Assembly (NCBI GenBank): GCA_030847615.1
Contig: JAUMIR010000003.1
Span: 76,208,001 to 76,272,000, forward strand
Source of the DNA: Gambelia wislizenii
Taxonomy: Eukaryota > Chordata > Lepidosauria > Squamata > Crotaphytidae
DNA length: 64,000 nucleotides
Reading direction: 5' to 3'
The position numbers and the translations under genes were made by a program. Position 1 is the stretch's first letter. Each line of letters begins with the position of its first letter. The notes under the pieces were generated by a model. The model ran no database searches. It saw only the letters and a program-made list of their open reading frames with translations, and was not told the DNA's origin. Positions 11,020-23,900 of the stretch are shown one piece after another.

Positions 11020-11096
11020 CTTGTGTAGTGTGGATTCAGCCTAAGCCTACAGGACTTGGCTATCCCTTGACTTGCAAGTGCTGATGTTTCCCAGAA

Positions 11097-11240
11097 AAGG
11101 GAAGCTAACACACATTGGAAATTGCTTAATGCAGTGTAGATGTGTAAATAGCTATTGCTTAAAACAATTTGTAAGCCGCTCTGATAGCCTTGTGGCTGAA
11201 GAGCGGGGTATAAATAAATAAATAAATAAATAAAAAATAA
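11097..11240 (+). mobile_element. SINE 3' half with (AAAT)n tail
   Basis: Carries CTAACACACATTGGAA, GTAAGCCGCTCTGATAGCC, GAAGAGCGGGGTATAAATAA and an (AAAT)n tail. This is the same 3' region as the full-length SINE at 15411-15672. The tRNA-like head is absent. Confidence 0.75.
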
Positions 11241-11339
11241 GCTTGTCGAGAGATGAACTGGCCTAGAGATAAACACCAGTCCGCACCACGGGAAAGGAAC
11301 TCGCTTCTCATCCGAAACTCCTCTCAGAGCCAGTTAATA

Positions 11340-11960
11340 ATGCCTTACCGAGGGCGGGACACCCCCATGTGACCGGCCCGGCGAGCAGGGAGGACGGCCG
11401 CCCCCGACTGGCAGAGGCCTACCCGGGCCCAGTGGCGGCGGCTCGGCGCCTGAGTTTGTCGCTGCCGGGCCCGGGCGGGTGGGTCGGTGGGAGGCCGGGC
11501 GGGCTGGAGGGCGAGGCTTCCCTTCCATGGGGAGGCCGGGCAGCCCCCCGCAGCCCGAGACCCGCTGCCCGCTGTGGGCGCTGCCGGAGGAGCTGCTGCT
11601 GCTCATCTGCTCCTACCTGGACGCGCGGGCCTTGGGCCGCCTGGGCCAGACCTGCCGCCGCCTTTGCCGCTTCACCTGCCGGGATGTCCTCTGGAGGCGC
11701 CTCGCCCGCTCCTGCCTCAACGCAGGCTTCAGCGCACTCGGCGCCGACCTGTAAGCGTTCAGGCTGGGGAAGGGCGGCTGGGAAAACGCGGGGCTTCGCG
11801 GCCTAGGCGCCCCTGGCTCTCAACGCCACGCCGGCTCAGTCAGGACAGCAGGAGGAGGAGGGACGTCCCTGAAGCCCCGTGGCCGTGGGAGGGAGAGGAG
11901 AAGCGTTGCCCTCTGGCTCCCCAGGTGGCTTCGTCGAGGGGCGGAGGGCTTGGTGGGGAC
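11340..11960 (+). promoter_or_regulatory. CpG-island promoter of FBXW4
   Basis: An abrupt switch from AT-rich DNA to very GC- and CpG-rich sequence spans the first exon and the start of intron 1. A GC-box-like GGGCGGG occurs at about 11353 and further GGGCGGG blocks lie upstream of the start codon. No TATA box is seen, which fits a dispersed housekeeping-type start. The exact transcription start cannot be read from sequence. Confidence 0.8.
11527..11750 (+). CDS. FBXW4: FBXW4 exon 1 (coding part): F-box
   Basis: Encodes 74 residues plus two bases of the next codon. ATG at 11527 is the first ATG in this frame. It has G at +4 but a poor -3 base, so initiation is inferred from homology and position. 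An upstream in-frame GTG at 11479 is not needed. The F-box signature is WALPEELLLLICSYLDARAL, followed by LGQTCRRLCRFTCRDVLWRR. The donor is CCT|GTAAGC at 11751. The whole exon is GC-rich. Confidence 0.95.
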
Positions 11961-14900
11961 CCGTCATGGCTACGAAGCAGGCGGGGGGACCCAGTTAGTT
12001 GAGGGGCCGAAGGGCTTACTGCTTCCCTGCCGTGCCTCGGGACGTGTTAAGGGGGCATCTACACTACAGAAACAATCCAGTTTGGCACTGGATTGTTTGC
12101 ATGGCTCCTTTCTATGGAATCCTGGGATTTGTAGTTTGGTGAGGTACCAGCACTCTTTGTCAAAGAAGGCAAAAGACCTTGTAAAACTACAAACCCCAGG
12201 ATTCCATAGGAAAGAGCTATGCAAACAATCCAGTTTCAAAGTGGATTATTTATGTCATGTGGATTCCCCATGGTAAAGGGCTGGTTGGGTGGTGTCTGGA
12301 TGACCACCTGTAGCCTGGAAGAGAAATGGCCCTATTCCATCTAAGGATAATCCACATAGTCTTGGACCAGGTATCTGAGCAACAAGCTCAGCTGTGCTCT
12401 TATTAAACCTTATTCAGTGGTTCTTAACCTTTTTTTCTTTACCAGCCCCCCCCCCTTAAATATATTTTGTTGCTGTGGACACCCAAGACTTAAGATTTAT
12501 AACAACAACACCAATAATACACCATCCATGAAACCTTCCCTCAGAGGCACTGGTGGGGAAGGGAAGACTTTTCACCTGCTGCTTCCTCCAAGTTTGTGGC
12601 TGGAGTGGATTGAATGGCAATATGCAGGTCAAGCCAGCCAGCCAGCCTTTGCCTTGGCTCCTGTCATATGGCCACTCCACTGCAGGGAGGAGGTGAGCCA
12701 AGCAGCCTTCAAGCCTTCACGGACCCCTTGTGAGGACATCGCAGACCCCTGGGGGTCCCCAGACCCCAGGTTAAGAACCACTGATCTTACTGATTTCTCC
12801 CCTTAAGTTTAAAACTGGAAGCATGCTATAAGCTACACTCAAAAATGTATGCATGTCTTATGTGTTGTGAGCCACCTTGGCTCCCATTCTGGGAGAAAGG
12901 CAGCATATAAATCAAATAAATAAATAAATTTCCCATTGGCTGTCAGAAAAAAAATAGTGAAGGTCGGCCTTATAATAAGATAGCCAACTTAAACCCTGTA
13001 CACACATATTTGGGAGTAACAACCATCAAATGTTGTGGGACTGACCCCCGAGTAAACGTGCATCAGATTTTCTTGTATTGTTCATAATCCCTCCAGTCAG
13101 TCAGGACACTTCTGGGCACTTCTATTAGGTGGAGCATTTTATGTTAAGCAGTGTGTTCATACTCTTCAGGATTATATCTGTTCCTCTATACTAGCAGATT
13201 GAGGAGGAAATTAATGCTAGGAAGAACTTGGTTGTTTCAAGGACAGTGTAGTGGCTCTAATGTTTTTCAGAAAACATCAGCACAGTTTGGAAACTTATAA
13301 AGTTAAGCTATTAAAATGTAGGGGTGAAGGGTTTTTTCCCCTCCAGACACTGCAGCTTTAATTCTACACTTTTAAAGCAATATCTTGGGATGTATGGACA
13401 AGCTGTTTTACTGTGAACCTCTAATAACTGACGATTGCAAGGCCCTAGGGGAAAAAGTGTTTCTGTGTAACATCTGCAAACAGCTTTACATTGCACTTCT
13501 GAATGTTGTCAAATCTGAAATAGATTGTAGAAGAAAACTGAATGAATTTCCTGCTCATCAGGGGCTTTTCTTCTGATTTACTATATGGACAATTTAAAGG
13601 TTGATTTTGGTCTCCTGTACAGTATATACTTCTGTAAAGATGTAGCGTGGCAGAAGTCACTGTCAAGTGTAAATATATATGTGTGTTGTGTGCCTTCAAG
13701 TTCTTTCTGACTTATGGTTACCCTAAAGTGATCTATCATGGGGTTTTCTTGGCAAGATTAGTTCAGAGGGAGTTTGCCTTTGCCCTTCCCTGAGGCTGAG
13801 AGAATGTGACTTGTCCTAGGTCACCCGGTGGGTTTCCATGGCCAATTGGGGATTCAAACCCTGGTCTCCAGAGTTGTAGTCCAATGCCCAAACCATTACA
13901 TCACACTGGCTCTCTGTAAAGATACAGTATATCAAATCCTAGAATCATAGAGTTGGAAAAGTCCCCACGGGCCGTTGGGTTCAACCTCCTGCTCAGTGCA
14001 GAATCTGAAGCTAGAGCATTCACAGCAAGTAGCTGTCCAACCTCTTTTGGAAAACATCCAGAGAAGGAGACCTCACCACCTCTCTAGGCAATTGGTTCCA
14101 TTGCCAACCTGCTCATTGAATACCAAAGTCAGGATCTTCCATGCCATAGTATTTCCAATTTCTTTGTATGGGTGTGAAAGCGAGGCAGTGAAAAAAGTTG
14201 ATAGAGCTCATTTGAAATGTGCTGGAGGAGAGTTCTAAGGATACCATGAAATGCCAAAAGACAAAATATAGGCCCAAGAGTAAATCAAGGCTGAACTTTT
14301 CCTAAAAGTCAAAATTATTAAAGCGAGGCTCTTGTACTTTGGATATTATCATGACTTCATGTGACTCGCTAGAAAAGGTGATAATGCTTGTTAAGATGAA
14401 AGGTAGTAGGAAAAGAGGAACACCGTTACTGGTGGATAGATTCAATCAAGGAAGCCATGGGCCCTGAGTTTGCAACACTTAGCAGAGCTTTTAATAAAGA
14501 GGTGCCCTGGAGATCTTTATGGAGATTTATAGGCTGAAAGCCATAGAATCATAGAGTTGGAAGAGACCATAAGGGCCATCTAGTCCAACTCCCTGCCCTG
14601 TAGGAATACCCAGTCAAATCACTCCCAACAGATGGCCATCCAGTCTCTGTTTAAAAACCTCCAAAGAAGGAGACTCCACCACACTCCAAGGCAGCACATT
14701 CCACTGTCAAACAGCTCTTACAGTCAGGAAGTTCTTCCTAATGTTTAGGTGGAATCTCATTTTCTGTAGTTTGAGTCCATTGCTTGGTGTCCTAATCTCT
14801 GGCAGCAGTTAACAAAATGCATCCCTGAAACTGTGGTATTGCTGTAATTATTCTAAGCATTCATGAAACTGGTGCCTACATCACCTGTAATACCATTCTA

Positions 14901-17900
14901 GAGGCTGTGCAGTTCTCCACAGAGTTGTACCTACAACTTCCATAATTTCTTTCTAGGGTATTCCAGTGATTCCCAGTGTAGTAGCCTACAACTCCCATAA
15001 TCCTATTCAGGAGATGTCCAGTGGTTCTTCAGTATTGCAATATCAGGTTACTAGTTAATTAACGACTGAGGTAAGGCTGGAGCAAACTTTTCCAACAATT
15101 GAATTATACTAGGTTTTCTCAGACTATGCTTAATTATTGATCAATATGATGTTTAAGCACCAATTGAATTTTATAATAGAGGGAGTTAATGCAACATTGC
15201 AATATTATAACAGCATATTTAGATTGTGATCCTGAATACTTTTAGCATTGTATAAATATACATCATTGTGGTTGTACTGAATCTCTCTATTGCACAGCTG
15301 CATATTCACTGGATGCCAGGCCTTGAGCTCACCCATTTCCACTAGTCAGATATCTCCCACCCCCTAAGTTAAAAGTGTGAAAGAAAGGCAGCGCTTCAGC
15401 AAATACAACTGCCTTGGTGGTGTAGTGGTTAAATGCCAGTACTGTAAATCACCACGTTGCAAGTTCGATTCCAGAGGGTTGCAAGGTTCACTCAGCCTTC
15501 CATCCTTTCTTAGGTTGGTTAAATGAGTACCTGGCTTATGGGGGCAATTAGCTAACACACATTGGAAGCTGCTAAATGCAGTGTAGATGTGTAAATTGCT
15601 ATTGCTTAAAACAAATTGTAAGCTGCTCTGATAGCCTTTGTGGCTGAAGAGTGGGGTATAAATACCTACCGGTAATTAAATTAATTTTTTTGTTTTTACA
15701 CAGATGTAGTACCCAATAGGATTCTAAATTAGATGTATACTTGGACAAAACTTGCTAGGCTCCTGGTTTACTTACGATATGTACAGTTTGTGCAGAAAAC
15801 AGCTGCAGTGAAATAAGCACTGTAACATGGTTTTTTTGTTGTTAATGATGATGAACCTTCCTATGTGGGTCATCACATTTGTGATAAGGTGGGAAATGAG
15901 TTTTTCGTACTATAGTATCTGGCCATGCAATGAGGAGAATTGTACCCCTGCCTTGCTTCCTTTGACACCTCCTTAGATGTTTCACAAAAATTATTTCAGC
16001 TAGATGATAAAAGATATAGCATAGCATTGGTGGGGTTAACATTCCAGTTAGTTAACTGTGGTGCAGTGACCATGAAAAAAATGGTAGTTTGTGAAGGAGA
16101 GCCATAGTTTACTGGTAGAGCACATGTCTTGTATGAAGAAGAGTTTTGGTTCGATCACTAGTGCCTCCAAATCCATAATCTGAGGTACTAGATTTGGGAA
16201 AGACCCCTGCTTCAGACCTTGGATCAATGGTGGCATTCCTTGTAGGTAGATGGGCCAGTGGCTAGGCAGGATTCTCCATTTAGCCAAGATTCATAGCCAG
16301 CCTCAAACCCTAGTTAAGCAGGGAACTTGTTTAGAGATAACAGGTGAATATTGTCACTTAAAGAGTAAAAGAACCAGTCCACCTCTGATTTCTTAATTGT
16401 ATTGCAATTGTATCATCCCATGTGGAGCTTATCAGGTGCAGTGGAATTTTTAATTTTAAAAAATATTTGGTGTCCTTAAAAATTCAGAAGCATGTGGATT
16501 ATTTTTCAGGAACTTGAGCACAGTTTATGGACTGCATGGATCTTCAGAATTATTTTATAAAACAAGTTTTTAAGGATTTGATTTCAAAATAGCAAAACAT
16601 TTTCTCTTAATCATGAGCCAAGAGCTATGAAATCATAATTTAACTTGAAACATGCATTACTGGGTTTGAGTAACATTATTTTGAATTCATTATTGAACAA
16701 AGGTAATTTGGGTGGCCCTGAACAGTTTTGATGGTAGCTTTAAAACTTAACCACTCTTCCCAAAAATCTCCTTTTTACTAATCTCTTTAAAAATGCTCCT
16801 GAAGAGAACACCAAGGAAACCCATCAAGACCTAAGACTGTGGGAGGTAGTAAAGGGAAAGGAAATTCAGCTTGTATGAGGGTCTCACGCAGTAGTTGCAT
16901 TGAAATCAGCAGGGGTGAGGGCTGTCGGATTGTTGTACCTTTCAACACCTGGGATCTGCTTGCTGTGCTATATTGTGTTTCCTTCTGAGGAAATGAATTT
17001 TTGTATTTTTCATTAAGAATAAGCTCTATACTGGATGGAGAATGGGTCAGGTGTAGAGCACAACAGGTGCAGTAACTGGCTGGGCCTCTACTCTTATTTC
17101 CAAAGTCAAATACAGTACTAGCAATAAAAGGACATTTCAGTCAGCTAGCGGGAATATACAGATTTTGGAGATATATATATTTCTGGAGGTAATGTTAAAT
17201 ATTCATGGATTTTACTTGAAGACTTTCTTTAGCTGCATTTTCCTGTTGTATGGCTAGGTCTTAAAATATATTTGTCAGTGTGTGTGTGACAACATGAATG
17301 ATAGTAGGAAAATGGTTACAAGGTGAAGGGTATTACTAAGCCCATTTGCATTGGACCTGTAGACTATTTCCCATGGCAGGGAGAGAGTGAAGTGAGAGTT
17401 ACAATTTTCCAAATAAGGGAAAGGAATGGGGTGCCAGGGAAATAGCAGGGTTTAAGAGGCTATATACTATATGGGGTTTTAGGGTTCTAGTGGAGCAGGG
17501 AAGGCCATGTGATGACAAAATGGATCAACATAGAGAGATTTTATTAGAAAGAAAAAGAAAAAGAAATACCAAAGTAGTATATTTATCTTCATTCTGAGTC
17601 AGGGAAGCACACATGACCTCACTTCCTGGCTGGTCGTAGGTAACTGGAAGCTCACAGAGGGCACAGGCTACCTTATGGCTTATAGGTTTTTAGTCAAAAT
17701 CACAAATGTGATAATTACCCTGACTCGCTGCCTGGACAGGTTTGAGCACCAAGCTTTCCAAAAACAGCTGAAAAGAGCTGGTACATCTGTTCTAGAAAGG
17801 CATCATCCAGTTCCTCCATCTGACTTGGGGGTCTGTAGTAGAGTCCCACAATAACATCCCTGTTGTTTCTCTCCCCTTTAATTTTTATCCAGGTGCTCTC

Positions 17901-20900
17901 CACCTGGCTTCCAGTATTGATGTCATGGATCTCTTCACTGGTGTAAATATCCCTGATATATAATGTCATTCCTCCTCCTTTCCTGTTTGGCCTGTTTCTC
18001 TTATAAAGGTTATACCCCTCTATTCCTACATTCCAATCATGAGACTCATCCCACCAGGTCTCAGTAATGCCTATTATATCATCTTTGCTTTGTTGTGCTA
18101 GGAGTTCAAGTTCATCTTGCTTATTTCCCATGCTCTGCGCATTAGTGTAGAGACATCTAAGACCATGTGTTCCCTTTACTTGCTGCCTGTGCAAGTTTTT
18201 TTGCCTCCCACTGTTGGATCCTTGCACTGTTTGCCTTGTTCCCTCTATGACAGTTTGACTACCGTATATTGCTGCATACAAGACTACTTTTTAACACTTG
18301 AAAATCTCCTCAAAAGTGGGGGGGTGGTCTTATACCCCAGTAATCATACTCCCCTGCTGTGAGAATGATTGAAGTGTAAAATGGCCTGGGCAGTTTTCCC
18401 AGCAGATCCTTCCTCCTGCTGTGAGAATGACTGCTTTGCCTTTGAAGAGTTAAATGGCCCCCCATTTAGCTCAGGAAAGTGAAAATGATGTTTCTTTTCA
18501 GGACAAGTTAGCCTAACATTAGAATTTCTGGATTCAACTTCTCATTTTGCATCAAGTTTTGTCTATGGTGAAATTCTCTTGTCTACCACTGTGGCTCTAA
18601 AATCATTAATGTGCTCATTCATTAATGTGCTCATTCAAAAATTTGGGATTTGATAGCTTCATATTAACCAACTTACAGTATTAATGCAACCTTACTTTCC
18701 AAAGATTGAACACCACAGAGATTTTTCAAAGTATCCCATGCTTTTTTAGCTGTTCTCAGTCCTTTAATTTCACAGACTATTCCATCATCTATAGCCACTG
18801 AGCTGGCTGGCTGGTGGGGGACAGGCTTTCCAGCCAGGTGGCTGGCTGGGGGGGGCAAACTCTATATTTTAACTTAAAAATTGTGGGGGTCGTCTTTTGC
18901 GCCCAGTCGTCTTATACGCCGGAATATACGTATTTTCTCCAGCCCTTTTGCCTTCCAGACTACTGTCTCCCTCCCCCATATGACTCAGTTTAATGCCCTC
19001 CTGATCAGATTTTTGAGACTGTTGGCAAAAACCATAAACATCTCAGGATTATTCTGCTACAATAAATGATGCAAGAGTGTGTGCGTGCGGGGAGGGGCAT
19101 GGCAGTCGACTAAGGTGTTATTAGAGACCCTGGAACCAACCAGTGTGGCTAAAAAACAAAATTTATAATGGGGAATTAAAAAGAACATTGCTCCTTGGAC
19201 TCTGACTCTGACTACTTTCAGGAAAAAATAAATAAAGCAGAGTAAGGAAATTGAGAGGGAGAAAGAGAAGAAAGAAGGGATGTGCTTAGCTTAGATCCCT
19301 GAGAAGTGTCAATGCAATGTCATAGGTATTCATCTTTTCCATAAAATGAATCTACCACTGGGCTTGGAGTCAGCAGCTTATACATAGTGACACTGTTCTC
19401 TCTTTCACTGCATAGGAATAGCTTCCTGTGATTCTGAGGGACCTAGGAAAGGTCAGTGACCTCAAGCTTGTGGTCACATACTTGGGAGGTTTGCAAATGT
19501 CCCAGGCAGAAATACTGAGCTCAAGTACCATTGAACTATACCAGGAATAGATATTTGCTGAATAAGTTCTGTTCAGGTATAGAAGGAATTAATGGGTTCA
19601 AATAAAAAACAAATAAAGGGTGGGACTAATTTTGGCCCTGGATATTTGGGCTAGGAACCAGTGTAGGATGTGGGAGGGGTAGGTTGGATAATGAGAAACA
19701 GGCCAAGAGCCAGGCAAACTCTGTGTGATTGTTAGAGCTGTGCATCAGACCCTCTGTCTACCTGAGTTCCATGGATGAAGAATGCACTGGGTACTCAAAT
19801 TTGGTGGACTTTGAAAAAAGGGACAATAACTTTGGTTAGATTCAGGATGGTTCTAGAACAAAGGGATCAATAGGTTGAACTCAAATAAAAGGGAATCTTG
19901 AGGAGGCTCCTGGATACTTGACTGAATTAAAGAAAGTTGACTAAGCAATACAAAAGCCATTTCCCCCAGACAGAGTTAAGTGGAGGTACAGGTCACCCCC
20001 TGTATCCACAGGAGATACATTCCCAGACTTACTGTTTATAAATGAAACCGTAGATAATAGTGAACTGCCATAGAATATCATAGAATTGCACTGGAAGACC
20101 TAGAAAATGCCTGGAGAGGATGCCTCTCTAGGCATCTGGAGGTTCTCCAGTGTGACACTATGGTAAACTTTTGGCGGACATCCTGAAGGGTGCCCATGTG
20201 GTGCCTTAACCAGCTGAACTTGGGGTGAGCATGCTCAGGATTGGAACATATTTCAGATTTGGCCCTAGATCAGTCTTTTTAAAGATACTCTGTGTCTGGG
20301 TTGGTGACTTTGTAATTGAAAGGCATTGCTTTTGTGTGAAGTTCTCAAGCTTTGTATACTTGAAAAAGGCAACTCTTTTGACTGAGCTACACTAAGAGGA
20401 CACATCAATCAAGGAAGTACAAATTATGCAAAAGTCAGGTACTAGCATCAGTATTCTCTTACTCCTAGTTATCACAATTTTTCTGAGTCACAGTAGATAT
20501 TAGGCAAGGCACTAGGTTGAGGCCAACAGGAGTACAAAATGTAAATTCCATATGTATAACCTAATTAAAATTGCTTCTGGAGTTGGACCTTGAAGAAGGC
20601 AGTTAGGACCTTGGGCCTCAAGTTACCAACCAGTCAGCAGTCACAGATGGACCCAGATTTACCCAAGATCTTTGGAGAATTCTTTCCTGACTCCCAATCT
20701 ATTGCTTTAGAAATGCCAGTACCAGCCACTCTTATGTGCATGATTTGTGACAAATGGGGCACCCCAGCTGTGGCCAAGGCGCAACCGAGTTGCACCAAGA
20801 AGCTCTACATACTTCCTAAGAAGGTGATGAATAAGATACAAGTGCCACTCATCGATGCTCCTGTTTCTGCTCTGGTGTCGTCTGCAATTTTTTGCCGCGA

Positions 20901-23900
20901 CAGAGAGGAAACCTTGAAGGTGCCCGAGGACAGACAAATGGACATAGCCTTAAAGAGAGCTCACAAGGCACTCTCTTTAGCCATTTGGGCCTCCACGACC
21001 GTGACCATGATGGCTCGGGCCACGATTCAGTGGTCCAAGGATGCTTTGGCTGATGTTCCAAAATCCCAGACCAGGATCAGACAGGACCTCAATAAGTTGG
21101 TGAAGGTTTCTGCATTCTTAGCCAATAGCATCTTGGATTCAGTTCAGTTCTGTGCCAGAGCACAGGGCGCAGCAGTGGCGGCTAGAAGACAGGTGTGGCT
21201 AAAATCCTGGAATGCGGATTTCAAATCAAAACAGAACCTGGTTTTATCACCTTTCTTGGGTGAAAAGCTGTTTGGAGAATCCCTGGAGCCAGTCCTCATG
21301 GAGGATAAGGAAAAGAAAAAGAAGATGTTGGCCTCCTCATGTAGGAGGGAGGACAGAAGATTTTCCAGATGTTACTGTGTAGTAGACATGTGGACTCTAG
21401 TGTCTAGTTGCTGAATGCTGTCACCTTACAATCACTATTTGGGGTCAGACTAGATAGCCCACGAGACTCTGGGACTCTGCAAAGTCTTTTTCCTTTAACT
21501 CTCAGGCCTAGTCAATGTTCCTTACTAATCAGCTCTATGTTCCATAAACATACGATATGCTGATGTAAACAAATTCTTTCTCTAATAACGGTTGAACTGT
21601 ACCCAAATGTTCTTAAGCTATCTTGCCTTGTACTTTCTGAACTATCAACATTGTCACAAGGAAGGGAAATTGCTGACACCAGAGACACCAGAGAATGGGA
21701 GGAGGAATTGCTTTTTGCATACTGTTATTACTATATAAAAGTATTCTGTAGTCATAGCTCTTGGCTCTGACTCTTTGGAAGGTATTCCAGTCAGGCCCAC
21801 CGGTGTAATAAAACTCACTTTCCAATCCATGGGTCTGCTGTTCCATGATTTCTGCAACACCATCCTTTTCGTCCCTCAGGCAGACATCAAGGAGGCGCTT
21901 CCTCCTCTTCCTCCTCCAGTCAGAGACTTCAGGCCATCCAGATCACGTTGGGGAGACAATAGATACCAGCGCAGGAATCAGCAAGGCTCCTCTGGAAAAT
22001 CCGCCCAGCCTCAGCCCACCAAGAGCAACAACAAGAGCCAGCAATGATGGCTTCCCTCCGGTGGGGGGATGGCTGCAGGCCTATGTGGATATTTGGGAAA
22101 ACTTTACCTTGGACAAATGGGTTCTACAGTCAATTTGTCAGGGTTACCAGATAGAGTTTTCCCATTGACATCCATGTTGGTTCATCCCCACATCACTTCA
22201 CAGGGATACGGAAAAGCAGTGACTAATGGCAGAGGCCATTCAACATCTCTTACACCTGGGTGCAATAGAGGTAGTTCCCAGACCCTAGTGGGGTGAGGGC
22301 TGCTATTCAAGCCTCTTCTTGGTGCCAAAGAAGAACGGCACATAGAGGGCAGTACTGAACTTGAAAGGCGTCAACAAATTGGTTCAGAAGTGGAAGTTCC
22401 AAATGGAAACACTGAAGCATATCCTACAGGCCATATGCCCAGGAGATTATCTGTCATCCCTGGATTTACAGGATGCCTAATTCCACATCCCAATACATTG
22501 AGAGCACCATCAATTTCTCAGTTTCTGTTACAACAACAGACATTTCCAGTACAAAGCTCTCCCTTTTGGACTCTCTTCGGTGCCAAGAGTGTTTACGAAG
22601 ATCATGGTGGAATTGGTAGTACAATGGCAGCGCTCAGGGATGCATGTTTATCCATACTTGGATGATCTCTTGATCCTACCTGCGTCTGAACAAGGGGCGG
22701 AGAGAGAGGTCCAGTCGGTTCTCGTGTCCCTCCAAACACACTGGTTCCAGGTCAACTTTGACCAGAGCCTTCTAGTCCCATGTCAACAGATGCAACATCT
22801 GGGGGAATAGTGGATTCAGTGAGAGGCCAGGTGTATCTGCCTCCAGAGAGAATCAGATCCATCCACAGGTCAATTGAGGTGGTCAGGAAGGCTCTGGGAC
22901 TGGATCTCATGCATCTAGCACACCTCCAGGGTCTAATGATAGCAACAATAGACTAACTTCTGTGGGCATGGTTTCATGCCAGGACTCTGCAGTGGCATCT
23001 TCTTCCATTCCAACAGGACATTGCTCTCAAGCAACACCGGAAACTCAGACTTCCTCAGGAGGTCTTGGACTCACTTCAGTGGTGCTTCTCGCCAGCCGTG
23101 TGCAAGGGCCGTCCACTGTGGACAGGATACAAATCACACAGACACCAGCCTCTGGGGGTGGGGAGCCCACTGTGGACCTCACCTGGCCTAGGGTAAGTGG
23201 TCGACATTGGCGTTAACGCACAGTATCAACTGGTTGGAGCTTAGAGCAGCCAGACTGGCACTCATAGCCTTCCAGCATTTGATCAAGGACAAGGTGGTCC
23301 TGATTCGAACAGACAATGTCACTACGAAGGCCCACATAAATCACCAGAGGGGTACCAGGTCATGCGCACTCATGGCGGAAGCGACTCTACTTCTGGACTG
23401 GGCGGAGAAGAACCTACTTTCATTGGAAGTGGAGCATGTTCAGAGATCACTCAACCTCAAAGCAGACTGGCTCAGCTGCTCAGACATCAATCAGGCAGAA
23501 TGGAGTCTTCACCAGGAGGTCTTCGACAGCATCACGCAAACCTTGGAGCGGCTGACAGTGGACCTGTTTGCATCTCCAGCAAATGCCAAGCTCCCACGCT
23601 TCTTCTCTCGTTCCGTGATGGAGGGAGCAGAGGCCATGGGTGCACTAACGACTCCCTGGCTGCGGGCTCTACTGTATGCGTTTCCGCCACTACATCTGAT
23701 CCCAAGAGCCCTCAACAAAATCCACTTGGAAGGAGTGGACGTCATTCTGATAGCATCAGAATGGCCCAGAAGGGCCTGCTTTCAGGACGTCCTCGACATA
23801 GCGATAACATTGACTCCCCTTCCAATCCAGTCCGATCTTCTAGCTCAGGGACAAATGCATCATCCAGACCCAGCCTGCCTTCAGCTCCACGCGTGGAAGT

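Larger units (their letters stand above)
10511..11040. mobile_element. hAT-like palindromic MITE with later insertions
   Basis: Left part GAAGCCACACTACAGAAATA ... ATCCAGTTT, and right part GAAATCCTGGGATTTGTAGT ... GTTTCAAACTGGATTAC ... GTGTGGATTCAGCC, are the two arms of the palindromic element also seen at 12051-12269. The left arm is split by a Tigger MITE (10547-10777). The right arm is split by a purine-rich segment and the (GA)n run at 10968-11019. Confidence 0.75.

Noticed and set aside
11487..12002. 171-codon open frame overlapping FBXW4 exon 1
   Set aside because: Out-of-frame by-product of the CpG island. Its proline/arginine-rich content is typical of GC-rich DNA, and the real exon is the overlapping F-box frame.
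18603..18638. Direct repeat CATTAATGTGCTCATT twice
   Set aside because: Simple two-unit tandem duplication without further structure.
22962..23191. Two overlapping frames between RT and RNase H of DIRS
   Set aside because: These are shifted fragments of the decayed RT region, not separate genes.
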